Source: Fusarium oxysporum f. sp. lycopersici 4287 (lineage: Eukaryota; Ascomycota; Sordariomycetes; Hypocreales; Nectriaceae). From it: 64,000 nt of DNA. The translations under genes were made by a program, and so were the position numbers. The notes below the pieces were generated by a model that was given only the letters and a program-made list of their open reading frames with translations, ran no database searches and was not told the origin of the DNA. Of the stretch, positions 10,019 through 22,476 are shown in pieces (the first letter of the stretch is position 1; each line of letters starts with the position of its first letter). The DNA is taken from NCBI RefSeq assembly GCF_000149955.1, contig NC_030989.1:2241839-2305838 (forward strand). The letters are read 5' to 3'.

Positions 10019-13000
10019 ATGGCACCCACCAAAAGATCGCGGCGAGACGTTGAACAAGAGGAGGACATCATTGTAGATGTACGACAAGCGCGATCTAACT
10101 TCTCGGGAGAAGATACCGTAAGGAACACACCAACCGCCCCCATGCAGCATGCCATCTAACTCATGTGCTATCACAGAGAAAGCGTGCCAGGGTGACCGTA
10201 GACGACAGCCAAATGAGAGAAACGCCCCAAAGAGAAAACACGCCGAGCGACCAAAGCGAAGATGACGAAGACCGTAGAAATATGGCCGCGCCGCCACAGA
10301 CACAATACGAGATCATGCGAGACAACGGCTTCAAACATCTAGAGCACGCTGATTGGGACGACCAGCAAGCGACTCAGAAGCTCGCCAAGCGAGTCATCAA
10401 TCTCGGCAACAACGTGGTATCTGAGAGTGGTATCATCGAGAGCATTACCTGCTTTAACTTCATGTGCCACGAGCGATTACATGTCAACCTAGGGCCACTG
10501 ATCAACTTCATTGTCGGAGAGAATGGTAGTGGAAAGAGTGCTGTTCTTACGGCACTGACACTTTGTCTGGGTGGGAAGGCTAGCGATACCAACCGAGGTG
10601 GAAGTCTCAAGTCCTTTGTCAAGGAGGGCTGCGAGCAAGGCAGCTTGGTCGTCAAGATCAAGAATGCTGGCTCAGATGCCTACCAGCCCGATATCTATGG
10701 CGAAACCATCATTGTCGAGCGCCATTTCTCTAAATCGGGAAGTAGTGGTTTCAAGATCAAGAGCGCCCTAGGCAGAATCATCTCAACCAAGAAGCAGGAG
10801 GTAGATGAGATATCAGAATGGTACGCGCTACAAATCGGTAACCCCCTCACCGTTCTGTCACAGGACAACGCGCGACAGTTTCTCAACGCGGCGACTCCAG
10901 CCCAGAAGTACAAGTATTTCGTTTCTGGTGTACAACTAGAGCAGTTGGACAACGACTATAGGATGTCACAAGATACGCTTGATAAGACCCTCATACTCAG
11001 GGACGATCTAAATGCCAAGATCGAAGAGGTTAAAAAAGAGGCGGAAGCCGCACGCCGACTTGCCGAAGCCGCGCAAAAGAACAAGAATCTTCGTGAAAAG
11101 GCGCGGCATTACATTAATCAACTGGTCTGGTCTCAGGTCGTCGAGCAGGAACGTCTCCTTGAGGATTGCGAAAAGGAAATCGCTAGACGGACTGAGAGCA
11201 TAACCGAGGCGGAAAAAAACTGCGAATCATCGACCCAGCCCTCGACAAGGTCAACGAGAAGATCGAGAGGCTTGGCAGGCAAAGGAAGAGATTGAGAGTG
11301 ATCGAGATACATTCAAGGAACGTATCGATAAAGCCACAGCCGCATACCGCCAGGCACAAAAGGAGGAGTCGGAGCTGCTCAGGGAGGAACGAGATGCCTT
11401 CCAACGCCTGAAGACGGCCAGAGATGATATGAAGGCTTGTCAGCGCAAAATCCAGGACGAAGAACGCCGGCTGGGCGAATCAACAGGAAATGCTCGCACA
11501 CAAAAGGACAGCGAGCTGGCACACGCTCGAAAGCGGGAACAACTCTTGAAGGAACAGATAGACGAAATTCAAAACAACCTTCCTGACCTTACAAGGCGAC
11601 TTGGCGAGGCTGAGCAACACTTCAAGAAACTCGCACACAACAAAGATCTCAAACGCAAAGAGATCGTGTCCGTGGAGCAACAAGTTCGAGAACTGAAGGC
11701 CGCTACTGGAGGCCGTTTTGATGGTTATGATAGAGAGATCAGGGACCTTGTCAAAGCCATCGAGAACGAGAGAGGATGGGAACAGAAACCTGTCGGACCT
11801 ATTGGAGCGCACATCCGACTGTCGAAACCGGAATGGTCAGGGATCCTAGAGAGAACACTCGGCGAAGGACTCAACGCGTTCGTTGTCAGGAGTAAATCGG
11901 ATCAAACAAGACTCGCGAATTTGATGCGTCGATTTCGCTTGAAGAAGCAGCCCCCAATCTACATTGCCTATGGAGGGAGAATTGACACGAGCAATCAGGA
12001 GCCTGATCCTAGATTTGATACTATTTTGAGCGTTCTTCAATTCGACGACGACATTGTCAGATCGCAGCTCATCATCAGCAACCAAATCGAGAAAATTATT
12101 CTTATTCGTGATCGAGTCGAAGCTGAACGGGTCATGGTTGAAGGTGTGCCTCCACGCAACGTCAGCGCTTGTCTCTGTTTTCACGACGGTCGTGGGAAGC
12201 GAGGATGGGGCCTCAGACTCACCAACCGGAATGGATCTGTTGGTACAAGTCCAGTCCTACCATACACAATGCGCCCCAGGATGCAAACAGACTCTGGTCA
12301 GCAGGTTGAGATCCAAGAAGAAAACCTCAAACACTTGGGCCAGGAAATGGCTGAGATCAATCGCGACGAGCGTCAGGCTCAACAAGCAGTTCAGCGATGC
12401 AAAACAGAGCTTGACAACCAGCGGAAGGATGTCAAGAGGTTTGAGAGCGATCTTCGTAGAACGCAAGCTGACATGGAGCGTGTGCAAATGGAGTTGGATG
12501 CATTCGAAGGCGTTGATGATCGACTGAATATATTGCGAGCTGAGCTCGAGTCGAGACGATCTGAGGAGGAGCAGCTTGGAAACCAATACGGAGAAATGGG
12601 ATTGGCGAAGCGAGATCTGAAGCAGAAGGCCGAGAAGGCCCGGCTAAAGCTTGAGGAGGAAAAGAACGAGCAAGAGGACTGGCAAAACCGAGTCGACAAA
12701 GCAGCACAGAAGGTTGCGACGGCTGAAAATATGAGGAAGTCGATTCTAGCAGAGAAGAATGGTGCTTTCGAGAGCCTTGACATCGCCAAAAACGAACGGC
12801 GACGTGCCGAGGAAAGGAGGGATAGGAAGGCCGAAGAAGTTGCCAACTTCATAGAGCAGGCCAGGCAAACAGCACCAGAGCGAGTTCACATTCCGGATAA
12901 CGAGACACACAGCAGCATTGAGCAGAAGTACACCAAAATTCGGGAACAAATCAAGCAGCGAGAGTCACGACTTGGAGCATCAGACCAACAGATTTACGAC

Positions 13001-13679
13001 CGTGCAACCGAAGCTGAAGAGCGATATGAAGATGTTCAGAGACAGACGCAGGATGTTGACGATACCATCGTGGCTCTCAAACGTGCTATTGAGAGTCGCC
13101 TACAAATCTGGCGCAAATTTCAGCGGGAGATTAGCGCGCGAATTCGCATCCAGTTCAACTACCTTCTCAGTGAGCGAGGTTTCCGTGGCAAAATTGACCT
13201 CGACCATAAAGCGCGTAAGGTCTTTCTCCAGATTGAGCCAGATGAGACGCGTAAAAGCTCAGCTGGAAGGAATACAAAGACTCTATCCGGTGGAGAAAAG
13301 TCCTTTTCATCCATTTGCATGCTTCTATCAGTTTGGGAGGCGATTGGCTCGCCTATCCGTTGTCTTGACGAGTTTGACGTCTTTATGGACAATGTGAATC
13401 GTGCCATCAGCACGAATATGCTGGTGAGTAATTTCAGTACCCGTCCGTGGAAGAGATTGATGGCAGCTAACAGAGAATACATAGGTGGACGCTGCCCGTC
13501 GTTCAGTTTCACGACAGTACATCCTTATTACCCCTAATGCTATCGAAGGTCGGGCACGGTTAGACAAAGATGTCAAGATCATTCGGTTCGTATCCCCTCA
13601 TTCACTGCAAGATAGAGTACTGACGACTCTTTCCAGGCTGACGGACCCTCGTCAACGAACACTTGACAATTTCCAGTAA
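10019..13679 (+). CDS. SMC6: SMC6, structural maintenance of chromosomes 6 (two apparent frameshifts)
   Basis: Smc6 is an ATPase of the Smc5/6 complex acting in DNA repair and replication-fork stability. Exons are 10019-10117, 10177-13423, 13485-13585 and 13637-13679. Walker A GENGSGKS lies near residue 147, the Q-loop region reads LSQDNARQFLNA, and two long coiled coils flank a hinge. The C-terminal head has the signature LSGGEKSF and Walker B CLDEFDVFMD, and the end reads LTDPRQRTLDNFQ. The frame breaks twice in the first coiled coil. Near 11213-11220 (seven A) it moves so that IIDPALDKVNEKIERL is readable. Near 11274-11276 it moves again to QAKEEIESDRD. Each break fits one missing base. 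With both restored the protein would be about 1163 residues, normal for SMC6; as written it stops at 11293-11295. Homopolymer sequencing error is the simplest cause. Confidence 0.93.
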
Positions 13680-13990
13680 ACGATATAGTATACTTGACAC
13701 GGGCATCTTGGAGTTGGGCGTCATGGGGGAACATGAGTTTTATGGGGGCGCTTAGAGGATGGGCAGACAAAAACACTTGCGCATTGTGGAGTTTGTTAGG
13801 AGTGATACCAGCGTACTTTGTCGGAATGGATTTTGTACAGATTTGAGCAATGCCTCCCTTTGGCCCTCAGATAACGCCAGCGTTAGATGTCATTACAACA
13901 TGCGCCTGCTGAGGCTCTATTCATAGATATGTTACACACGACTCATACATTATTCTACAACTATATCTTTCATTTCTGGCCAGTCCCCCT
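13680..13990. other. SMC6 3' flank up to assembly gap
   Basis: This is the 3' flank of SMC6. No gene is visible before the N run. Confidence 0.6.
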
Positions 13991-14969
13991 NNNNNNNNNN
14001 NNNNNNNNNNNNNNNNNNNNNNNNNNNNNNNNNNNNNNNNNNNNNNNNNNNNNNNNNNNNNNNNNNNNNNNNNNNNNNNNNNNNNNNNNNNNNNNNNNNN
14101 NNNNNNNNNNNNNNNNNNNNNNNNNNNNNNNNNNNNNNNNNNNNNNNNNNNNNNNNNNNNNNNNNNNNNNNNNNNNNNNNNNNNNNNNNNNNNNNNNNNN
14201 NNNNNNNNNNNNNNNNNNNNNNNNNNNNNNNNNNNNNNNNNNNNNNNNNNNNNNNNNNNNNNNNNNNNNNNNNNNNNNNNNNNNNNNNNNNNNNNNNNNN
14301 NNNNNNNNNNNNNNNNNNNNNNNNNNNNNNNNNNNNNNNNNNNNNNNNNNNNNNNNNNNNNNNNNNNNNNNNNNNNNNNNNNNNNNNNNNNNNNNNNNNN
14401 NNNNNNNNNNNNNNNNNNNNNNNNNNNNNNNNNNNNNNNNNNNNNNNNNNNNNNNNNNNNNNNNNNNNNNNNNNNNNNNNNNNNNNNNNNNNNNNNNNNN
14501 NNNNNNNNNNNNNNNNNNNNNNNNNNNNNNNNNNNNNNNNNNNNNNNNNNNNNNNNNNNNNNNNNNNNNNNNNNNNNNNNNNNNNNNNNNNNNNNNNNNN
14601 NNNNNNNNNNNNNNNNNNNNNNNNNNNNNNNNNNNNNNNNNNNNNNNNNNNNNNNNNNNNNNNNNNNNNNNNNNNNNNNNNNNNNNNNNNNNNNNNNNNN
14701 NNNNNNNNNNNNNNNNNNNNNNNNNNNNNNNNNNNNNNNNNNNNNNNNNNNNNNNNNNNNNNNNNNNNNNNNNNNNNNNNNNNNNNNNNNNNNNNNNNNN
14801 NNNNNNNNNNNNNNNNNNNNNNNNNNNNNNNNNNNNNNNNNNNNNNNNNNNNNNNNNNNNNNNNNNNNNNNNNNNNNNNNNNNNNNNNNNNNNNNNNNNN
14901 NNNNNNNNNNNNNNNNNNNNNNNNNNNNNNNNNNNNNNNNNNNNNNNNNNNNNNNNNNNNNNNNNNNNN
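13991..14969. other. Assembly gap (run of N)
   Basis: There are 979 consecutive N. ORFs spanning them are artefacts. The true length and content are unknown. Confidence 0.99.
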
Positions 14970-17900
14970 AGGATCACAAGGCTTTTCTATTGCGGTTTGA
15001 GGGGGATGATTGGGATCGGCAGATGTTGTCAAGGGGTACGTACTTTCATGATTAGATGCAGACTAGAGCAGCTGACTGATACAATACGATACTCAAACCA
15101 CAGGTAATGGCACGGCATTGATATTGGATAGTTTCGTGAAACTGACCATAGAAAATGCCTCATGCGGTGCGAACTCGAGTTTAACGCGAACAACATATGT
15201 ACAATATCCGAGCTTCGATTCCGTTGAATCACGGTGCTGAAGCTTGTAGACATTTCTCGGTTTCGGGAGTCGGATAAGCAGGAATTAGCCTCATATTCAG
15301 TCCCTCAAGTACTTAGACGATACTGGGCAGAGTCTTGCTATCTACCTGAAGTTACCACGGGTCTTGTGCATAACAGATGGCGGGGTTCTGGTGGAAGAAT
15401 GTCGTGCTTTCACTTCCTGTCTCTCATTCTTAGGTGTACAATGGCTCTAGTGTGATATGCTTGTAAACGATATAAACTGCCTGGTACCATGCCCTTTCCT
15501 GGATCAGACCTTGTCTCACTAGTGCGAATTCGTTCTTAATGTTCCGGAGGACCCTCAACATATAACAGGTTCGCGTCTGCCTGGAGAAGGAACCCTGGAG
15601 TTGATCTGGCCATATTAACTCTATCCATACAAGTCTCCAACAGCAACATATGCGTCTCGAGCAAATCGCGATGCTCTGCTACATTTCCCTCGAGGTAAGA
15701 TCAAGATAAATATCGTCTCCCCTGGCCTTATCTGTATGTCCTGCCCTTCAAGGCAACAAGGCAGATGTCGTGGAGACTGTAGGCTGGAAGTGCGTACTGT
15801 AGTTGCTCCACATAGGGTGCTGCTAACGGCCTGAGCGTCGTTAGATGCATCGTCTGGGATCCGCTAACAACCTTGATGATCGGAGACGGACTCGTTGCCA
15901 GAATCTCTGGGCTTGTTGCTTGTTGGTCCTGTGCTCTGCAGTAATATGCGCTATTAAAGTATCGAGATCTCAATTCCTCGAACAGAAAGACAAAAGCGGC
16001 CCTTGCTAATTAGTTAGAGTGCTGTATGGATGTTAAGTCCTTGCCCCTCGTGCATCGAGTGGCCTTTGCTATCATCACCAGTCCTCTCTAACCTCGGCGC
16101 TTGTTGGTGCCCATGCTAGAGTTGACAATAACGACGACAAGTGTTCAGGCAAAGCCTGTATCTGGACTCCGTATCCTTGCTCTAGATGCAACGTGCTGTG
16201 GAAGGGATGTCAAAAGCTCACTCTTACCAGTTCGACAGACTGGCATGTCGAACCTGGCGAAAAGAGTGAGATTGATGAGACAAAAAAGCTAACAACCCTG
16301 ATCCTCAATGCGTTGCAGAGGGGTTGACTTTGATAAAGCGGAAGTCATTGGCTGGCTTGTCCCGCAACTTGGCGCGCGATGGCTGTTGTGTAACCACGAA
16401 AGTCTTTGTAGCGAGGTCAAGGTAGGAGTTGCACAGGCCAATCAAAGTCTTGATTTCATACATTCAGCGACGCAGGCCTTGCCAGCAAAGTTGACACAGT
16501 TTCGAAAGCGCTTTGTTAAACTGTCCTGCGGTGCTCTGATGTTCGCTCGATGTGAGTGATACTGAGCAAGCATACGCATGAGGTGAGAACGCAGGCTGAT
16601 GAATGAGACGCTGAGTGCGCAGCTGGGGTTGGGTAGGGGCCACAAGGATTGGTCAATGAGCCTTGTAGGTAATGTTAAAAAGCTCACTCTCATATCCGAA
16701 AATGGCGGTTCAAATGAGTGACGAGTTCTTGCCTCTCGTATAAGTCAACTCAACAACATAGACTATGTGGTAAAAGTAAAAGCAAGACAGCTTTAAGCTG
16801 TAGATATGGAGTCAAAGAACTTCATACCTCAAGTTGACAACAGCCCAAGGACAACAGACCCCTGATGCTGCAAGCACACATCTCCTTGTTCCTGGTACTT
16901 GCTAGTGCACTTGAGCCCAACAGGCGTAAGAAACGTAACCCAATGGCAGGTCTAGGATCTCATCAGGTTGGGTGGTGAAACCTGGCATCAATGCAATTTC
17001 GACTACCGATGCTGGGTCACGGGTAGACGGGAGACTCGATGACAACGGCGCGGCGATTTGAAAACTGCAATCAATCAACCGATGGAGAACGGATGGTGGG
17101 CGAACCCTGAAGAATGCAGGCAAGGATATTTACTTGCACTACTGTAATATCAGGCCGCTTGCAGCACACTTTGCAGCGTCGTGCAGACAAAGATGGTCCA
17201 CTACGTGAAGCCAGAGTTCATCACAAATTGCTTACCAAACTATTGATAGAGAGTTTGGTGGAAGACTGACGCCAGCCTTTCACATATGTGTTCGATATCC
17301 GCCGGCTTCAAGTTGCAGCGTAGTGTAGTATCGACTGGGGCTGGCGATGGATTTGACTATCAGTTCGAAACTGTTGGGTTCAAGAACAAGAGCAATTAGT
17401 TAACTGGAAAAGGATTGCTCGAGGCTCGTCACAATAGTCAGCTTCACGAAGAACAAGAAAGTGAGAAGCAGTATCCGTAATGTGAGAAATTTACCCAACA
17501 CTTGTCAATGAAGTTCAAATCTGGGCAGGAACAACCTGCAGCTTTTGTTCTGCATTCCTATTCCTGCTGTATCCGTAATTTTTTTTTATTCATACAACGT
17601 GGAGGGAGCAACACCTGGTAGAGAGGCTATTGAGGAGTCAATAATACAGGTGCATGTAGTATATCTCCGGCATTACGCTTTGTAGAGCATACACCAAACC
17701 TTCAACGTAACTTGTACGGTACCTCGTGTTATCATGCTCATGTCCGGTAAGCTTTAGATGTGGAACCCATCACGTCCACCGTCCCTGGTCTTACCCTGGT
17801 TCCGTGTCCTCATTCGTCGCCTGGTCTCTTCTCATCTCTCACCCAACGCGTTCTTTTCTTTTTACGACACAAGAAGAGGGAGAGAGCGAGAACCTTGAAA

Positions 17901-18616
17901 GTCAGCACTAAAGAGCCACAGACACCGAAAAGCCACTTTCGCCATCCTTTTGCCGTCGTCTCTCCATCGCTGAGTCCCTCAAGACCCCTTGAAAACCGCC
18001 GAAGTCGACACTCTCCCGTCCCAGGCGAAAGAAAAAAGTCGATCAACCAAACCAGACCATTCCCAGAAGTTGGTATCTGGTACCACCACGCCGCACGCCG
18101 AGGCCTTTTTCAGCCCAGCCAGCCAAGCCCAAGCAAGTCTAAGCCCAGCCCAGTCCACGCAACTGTGTGATTCATCCGTGTCGTGCATTTTTTAATGCTA
18201 CAATCGCCATTGTTTGGTTGACTGACCGTGGATCCCTTCAGCTTATCTGGTTTTGGCTTTGCTGCCCTGGTAGCCTGGTAGTGTGTACCTTACCTAGCTA
18301 GCTGCCCGTCCTCGTCGCCCCCATAGCTGCCTATCCTCGTTCATCGATCACTCACCATCCTAATATTCCACTACCTTACCTTACGAAACGTGGACACCTA
18401 CGGCCCGTCTCCGCTTCCCTACGCCGCGCCTACCTCTCCTAGAAACCGGTCGCGCCCGTTCGTCTGCTGTCCGAACTCGCACCCGTCCGTCCTTCGTCAC
18501 TCACAATACCTACCTTACCAACTTATTACGCGACAAGGCCACCCACCCCATCCAAAAAGGAGCTTTCTCTCTGTACGTCCAGACGTACTACGCACACGAT
18601 TCAAACCGCAGTCACA
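14970..18616. other. Gene-poor tract and leader upstream of Gbp2-like gene
   Basis: I see no recognisable coding region in 14970-17700. The short ORFs (for example 16308-16559) show no family motif. From about 17750 the sequence becomes C/T-rich with many ccc, tcc and acc runs up to the ATG at 18617, which suggests a long promoter and 5' leader of the RNA-binding protein gene. Confidence 0.45.
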
Positions 18617-21600
18617 ATGGGTAAGTTGAAGATGTTTCTTGCTTGATTCCTCGTATCGCGGTTTTATATCATGCGCGGTCATTGCTGCTCTTTATATCAC
18701 CGTGGTTGGCCATAGACACACGCGTCTGCGCCCATCGAGGCAACGTGCGTGCCGTTCCTTTGCCGTCTCTGCTCGACAGTACTGTACCCATTGCCCTCAA
18801 TGGCCCTCGAGGCTCGGCGGACTCTGGCAGTAGTCGGCTGTCCCAACCTGTCTATCGTACCCGGAGCCTGATTGAGCCCGAGTCTATCCATGATCTGAGC
18901 ATCCTCATCCCAAAGCCTGAACACAACAGATCTGGAGCGTCCTCTCAAGCCTTGTCTGTTGCTGCTGTGTCTTGCATCGTTTGTTGTTGTATCTGCGCAT
19001 GCGCTCCCACTCCTTGGAGTGTCTTCATCAATCAATGTGATACCACCTCTTGCTTGATGCAGCCTCGGAGGTCCCCCATTCCACTCCAACAGACCTCTCC
19101 AGCCGCCTCTTCTTTCTCGCGTCGTCTTTCCCCATCCATTGCATTGCATTATCGAGCCCCCTTACCTGCATCTTCCGCCAAGGTCCACTCGACTCTGCCA
19201 CCACCCCTCCACTAGAGAGGTTGACCTCGTCTGGTTACCTCAACCAAGCTACCCTCACTCCCTGTTATTTCAACCACTCTTCCTCTCCTCACCATTTTCC
19301 ACCGTTGCGCATCTTACGCAGAGGTTTATCCTTTCTTGACTTTTTCCCATTCTGACGCTCACCTTTCTATAGCTGATTCCGGTGATACTTATCGACCCGT
19401 AAGTAACCTATGTTCATTTCTGACTTACTTTCAACCTTGCCTCGAGCTGCGCTGCTTGTTGAGATTACCTGTCTGTTGGCGCAATTGGCTTTATCGCCGT
19501 GCCGAGTTTGTGCGCTCCCCCGCGCTTGTTGATGTTGCGATCTTCGGTCGCCGCTTCGGTCGTTTGGCCTCTGCTACCCGAGCACCTTGATCGCAGCATC
19601 AATATTAGAAAGAAGCTCGCATTAGCTCCTTTCATCCGAGATCGGCCGTCGCGGCGCGCTTTAATTACCGTTGCACTTTCCCATTCAAGATGTCAGGAAA
19701 CATTTGATTGGAGAGGCAGGCGTATGGCACTGCTCTTCTTGGCCAACGGCTACCGTCTTGCCAGTTGACAGTGCCAGCGGCTGCGGGCAGTTGCAGTGAT
19801 TCAAACTCAACTTCGCGCGCACACTTGATTTATCCGAAATATCTCAGTCCAACAAAACCCTCCGTCTACACAGCACCAGCGCTCTCTATCTCACCACAAT
19901 TGCACCTTAGCATGGAATCACAACTTGTACTTTTACCTGCTAACAAGCTCAAGCGTGAGAGGTCACGATCTCCGCGCAGACGATCCAGAAGCCCTGATAG
20001 GTCACATCGACGCCGCTCCTACTCTCCTCGCAGCCGATCAGGAAGCCGGGACGAATATCGACGAAACCGTGATCGCTCGCCCATGACTAGCACAGGCGCA
20101 CCAGGTGGAGGACAAAGTGCTGGATACGGTGGACAGGCACCGCATCGATCTTACGAAGAAAGAGCCGTTGCTCGAGAACAAATGATGAATAATATTCGCG
20201 AAACCTCCCAACAGGACCGCCGAGTCTACGTCGGCAACCTCTCGTACGATGTCAAGTGGCACCATCTCAAGGACTTCATGAGACAGGGTGAGGCTTTCAA
20301 TGCCGCGGAATGCAGGTGGAACAAATGGGACTGACGAAATGGTATAGCTGGAGAGGTGCTCTTTGCCGACGTACTCTTGCTTCCCAATGGAATGTCGAAG
20401 GTGGGCTTCATCGCATGATTTTCTTTTCCCTTGGTTGGCTTTCCTTTGTGGCTCTTCATTCCCTCTTAGCATTTCTGGATGGTTGGGTTGACGGGTGGGA
20501 CGTTGTCCTTGGTTAATTGTAGGGATGCGGGTAAGTTGATTTCCTCCACGAAGTCTATGGCATTGCTAACCTATCCAGTATTGTGGAATATGCTACTCGG
20601 GAGCAAGCCCAAGCGGCTGTTGCCACGCTCAGCAACCAGAACCTCATGGGTCGTCTAGTCTACGTGCGTGAGGTAAGTCAAAACTTCGAAGTTGGGCATG
20701 GGCATCTTGTTGACAGAATCTGAAGGACCGAGAAGCCGAACCTCGATTCATCGGAGCAACTGGCGGAAACCGTGGCGGCTTCGGCGGCGCCGGCGGTGGT
20801 GGTATGCCCGGTGGCTTCAACCCTGGATACGGCGGCGGCGCACCTGGTGGTGGTGCTGGAGGTGGCGGCCGTCAGATCTATGTGGCCAACGTTTGTTCAA
20901 CCCCGATTTGTCTGTAAGTTGTGGATGTGTGTTGACATGCAGTAGCTTCCTTTCAATGTTGGCTGGCAGGATTTGAAGGACTTGTTCCGTCAAGCAGGTA
21001 TGTCTTGATTCTTCTCACTTGAACACATGATTGGGCGCGGTTGGATCTAATCGTTATATAGCCCGAAACGGCGCCGTGATTCGAGCTGATGTACACATCG
21101 GACCTGATGGTCGCCCTAAGGGTTCTGGCATTGTCGTCTTTGAAAGCCCAGATGATGCCCGCAACGCCATTCAGCAGTTCAACGGCTATGACTGGCAAGG
21201 CCGTGTTATTGAAGTCCGCGAGGACCGCTATGCCGGCAGTGGACCTGGCATGGGCTTCGGTGGCCGAGGTGGCTATGGCGGTGGCATGCGCGGAGGATTT
21301 GGAGGAGGATTTGGTGGCCGCGGTGGTTTTGGCGGAGGACGTGGTGGTTTCGGAGGCGGCTTTGGTCGTGGAGGCTTCGGTGGAGGTGCTCCTGGCGGCC
21401 CAGGTTTCGAGCCCCCTGCCAGCTCCGTCCCTCCCAACCCTTTCACTGATTTTGCTACCGCCGGCACCGAGAGGGGAGAAATCATCTACGTTCGCAACGT
21501 GAGACTTTCCCATATTTCCTACCCGTTTGTTCCTATACTAATCTCATACAGTTACCCTGGTCGACTAGCAACGACGACCTGGTTGAGCTGTTCACCACCA

Positions 21601-21836
21601 TCGGAAAGGTCGAGCAAGCTGAGATCCAGTACGAGCCTAGTGGTCGTTCTCGTGGTACTGGCGTGGTTCGATTCGATTCAGCCGAGACCGCGGAGACTGC
21701 CATTGCCAAGTTTCAAGGCTACCAGTATGGTGGCCGTCCTCTCAATCTGAGCTTTGTGAAGTATCTGAACCAGGGCGGAAACGACGTCATGGACACAGAT
21801 CCCCACGGCGGATTGACCCAGGATCAGATCATGTAA
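18617..21836 (+). CDS. GBP2: Gbp2/Hrb1-type SR/RGG RNA-binding protein, three RRMs
   Basis: This is a shuttling mRNA-binding protein related to yeast Gbp2/Hrb1, which link splicing and THO to mRNA export. Ten exons give 488 residues: 18617-18620, 19373-19398, 19954-20287, 20348-20400, 20523-20530, 20579-20672, 20717-20890, 20946-20997, 21062-21498 and 21552-21836. Order: MADSGDTYRP, an Arg/Ser-rich tail (residues about 11-55), RRM1 (98-175; VYVGNL, KGCGIVEY), a Gly-rich linker, RRM2 (225-303; IYVANL, KGSGIVVF), a long FGG/RGG tract (305-370) and RRM3 (389-465; IYVRNL, RGTGVVRF). Odd points: the first coding exon is only ATGG, introns 1 and 2 are 752 and 555 bases, and exon 5 is 8 bases long. 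The acceptor of exon 3 could be six bases earlier (19948), adding two residues. All other junctions keep frame through conserved RRM sequence. Confidence 0.92.
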
Positions 21837-22392
21837 GAGGAGGACGTTCATTTGCACTGAACTTCATGCAGCTATGTTTCGGTCGACTTTTGTCTTGGCG
21901 GCGGCGACCGTCTGCATCTACACACAACGCTTTTTATATCTGGTTGTTTTGTTTTTTTGGTACTTTTCGTTTTCCACATGAGCAGCAAAAGTTGGGGTTT
22001 ATCAACGGTGGAATCTTAACTCACGGATAGGGGGTCGAAGTCACTATCACCTTGGAGAATAAGTCGATGACTTAGTCTCCAATAAGCTGGGAGCGAGGGA
22101 GGATTTATGATGGGCTTACCATACAGAACCGAATGACCCCACCGTTGACACCCAGATGACCGGTCCAACGCACGCGGTTATCAAGTATAGGGTTGCTCAT
22201 TGTCAATGAAGGAAAAGATGGCTGTTGGCTTCTCAGGAAACAACAGAACTCTACTTAGAATGTATGTCGAGTAATCATGCGAAGGTTTTTAAGAACGATG
22301 GCAGGTGGTCTTGGTGAAGGGGAGCGTAGGACTTCAACGGACATGCGTAGCGTCTTGGGGCATGAAAGTCCGCTGGCCGGGCAACGACATAA

Positions 22393-22476
22393 GTGAAGGT
22401 GAAGGTGAAGGTGAAGGTGAAGGTGAAGGTGAAGGCAATGGTAAAGGTAAAGGTAAAGGTAAAGATCAAGGTAAAA
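22393..22476. repeat. Phase-locked 14-unit hexamer array
   Basis: Seven GTGAAG units (22393-22434) are followed by one GCAATG, four GTAAAG (22441-22464), one ATCAAG and one GTAAAA. All stay in the same 6-base register for 84 bases. I see no coding context. Confidence 0.95.

Noticed and set aside
11204..11295. An intron as explanation of the SMC6 frame switches
   Set aside because: The middle frame encodes well-formed coiled-coil sequence (IIDPALDKVNEKIERL) that belongs in SMC6, and no GT..AG pair removes only the out-of-frame bases.
13887..15107. Long ORFs across the N run
   Set aside because: They are made of unknown bases and carry no information.
18643..19215. 190-codon ORF on the plus strand
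   Set aside because: It lies inside intron 1 of the Gbp2-like gene, has low-complexity Ser/Pro/Cys composition and no domain.
20953..21513. Antisense ORFs over the Gly-rich part of the Gbp2-like gene
   Set aside because: Repetitive Gly codons leave other frames open. The products are low-complexity Ala/Thr or Pro tracts.
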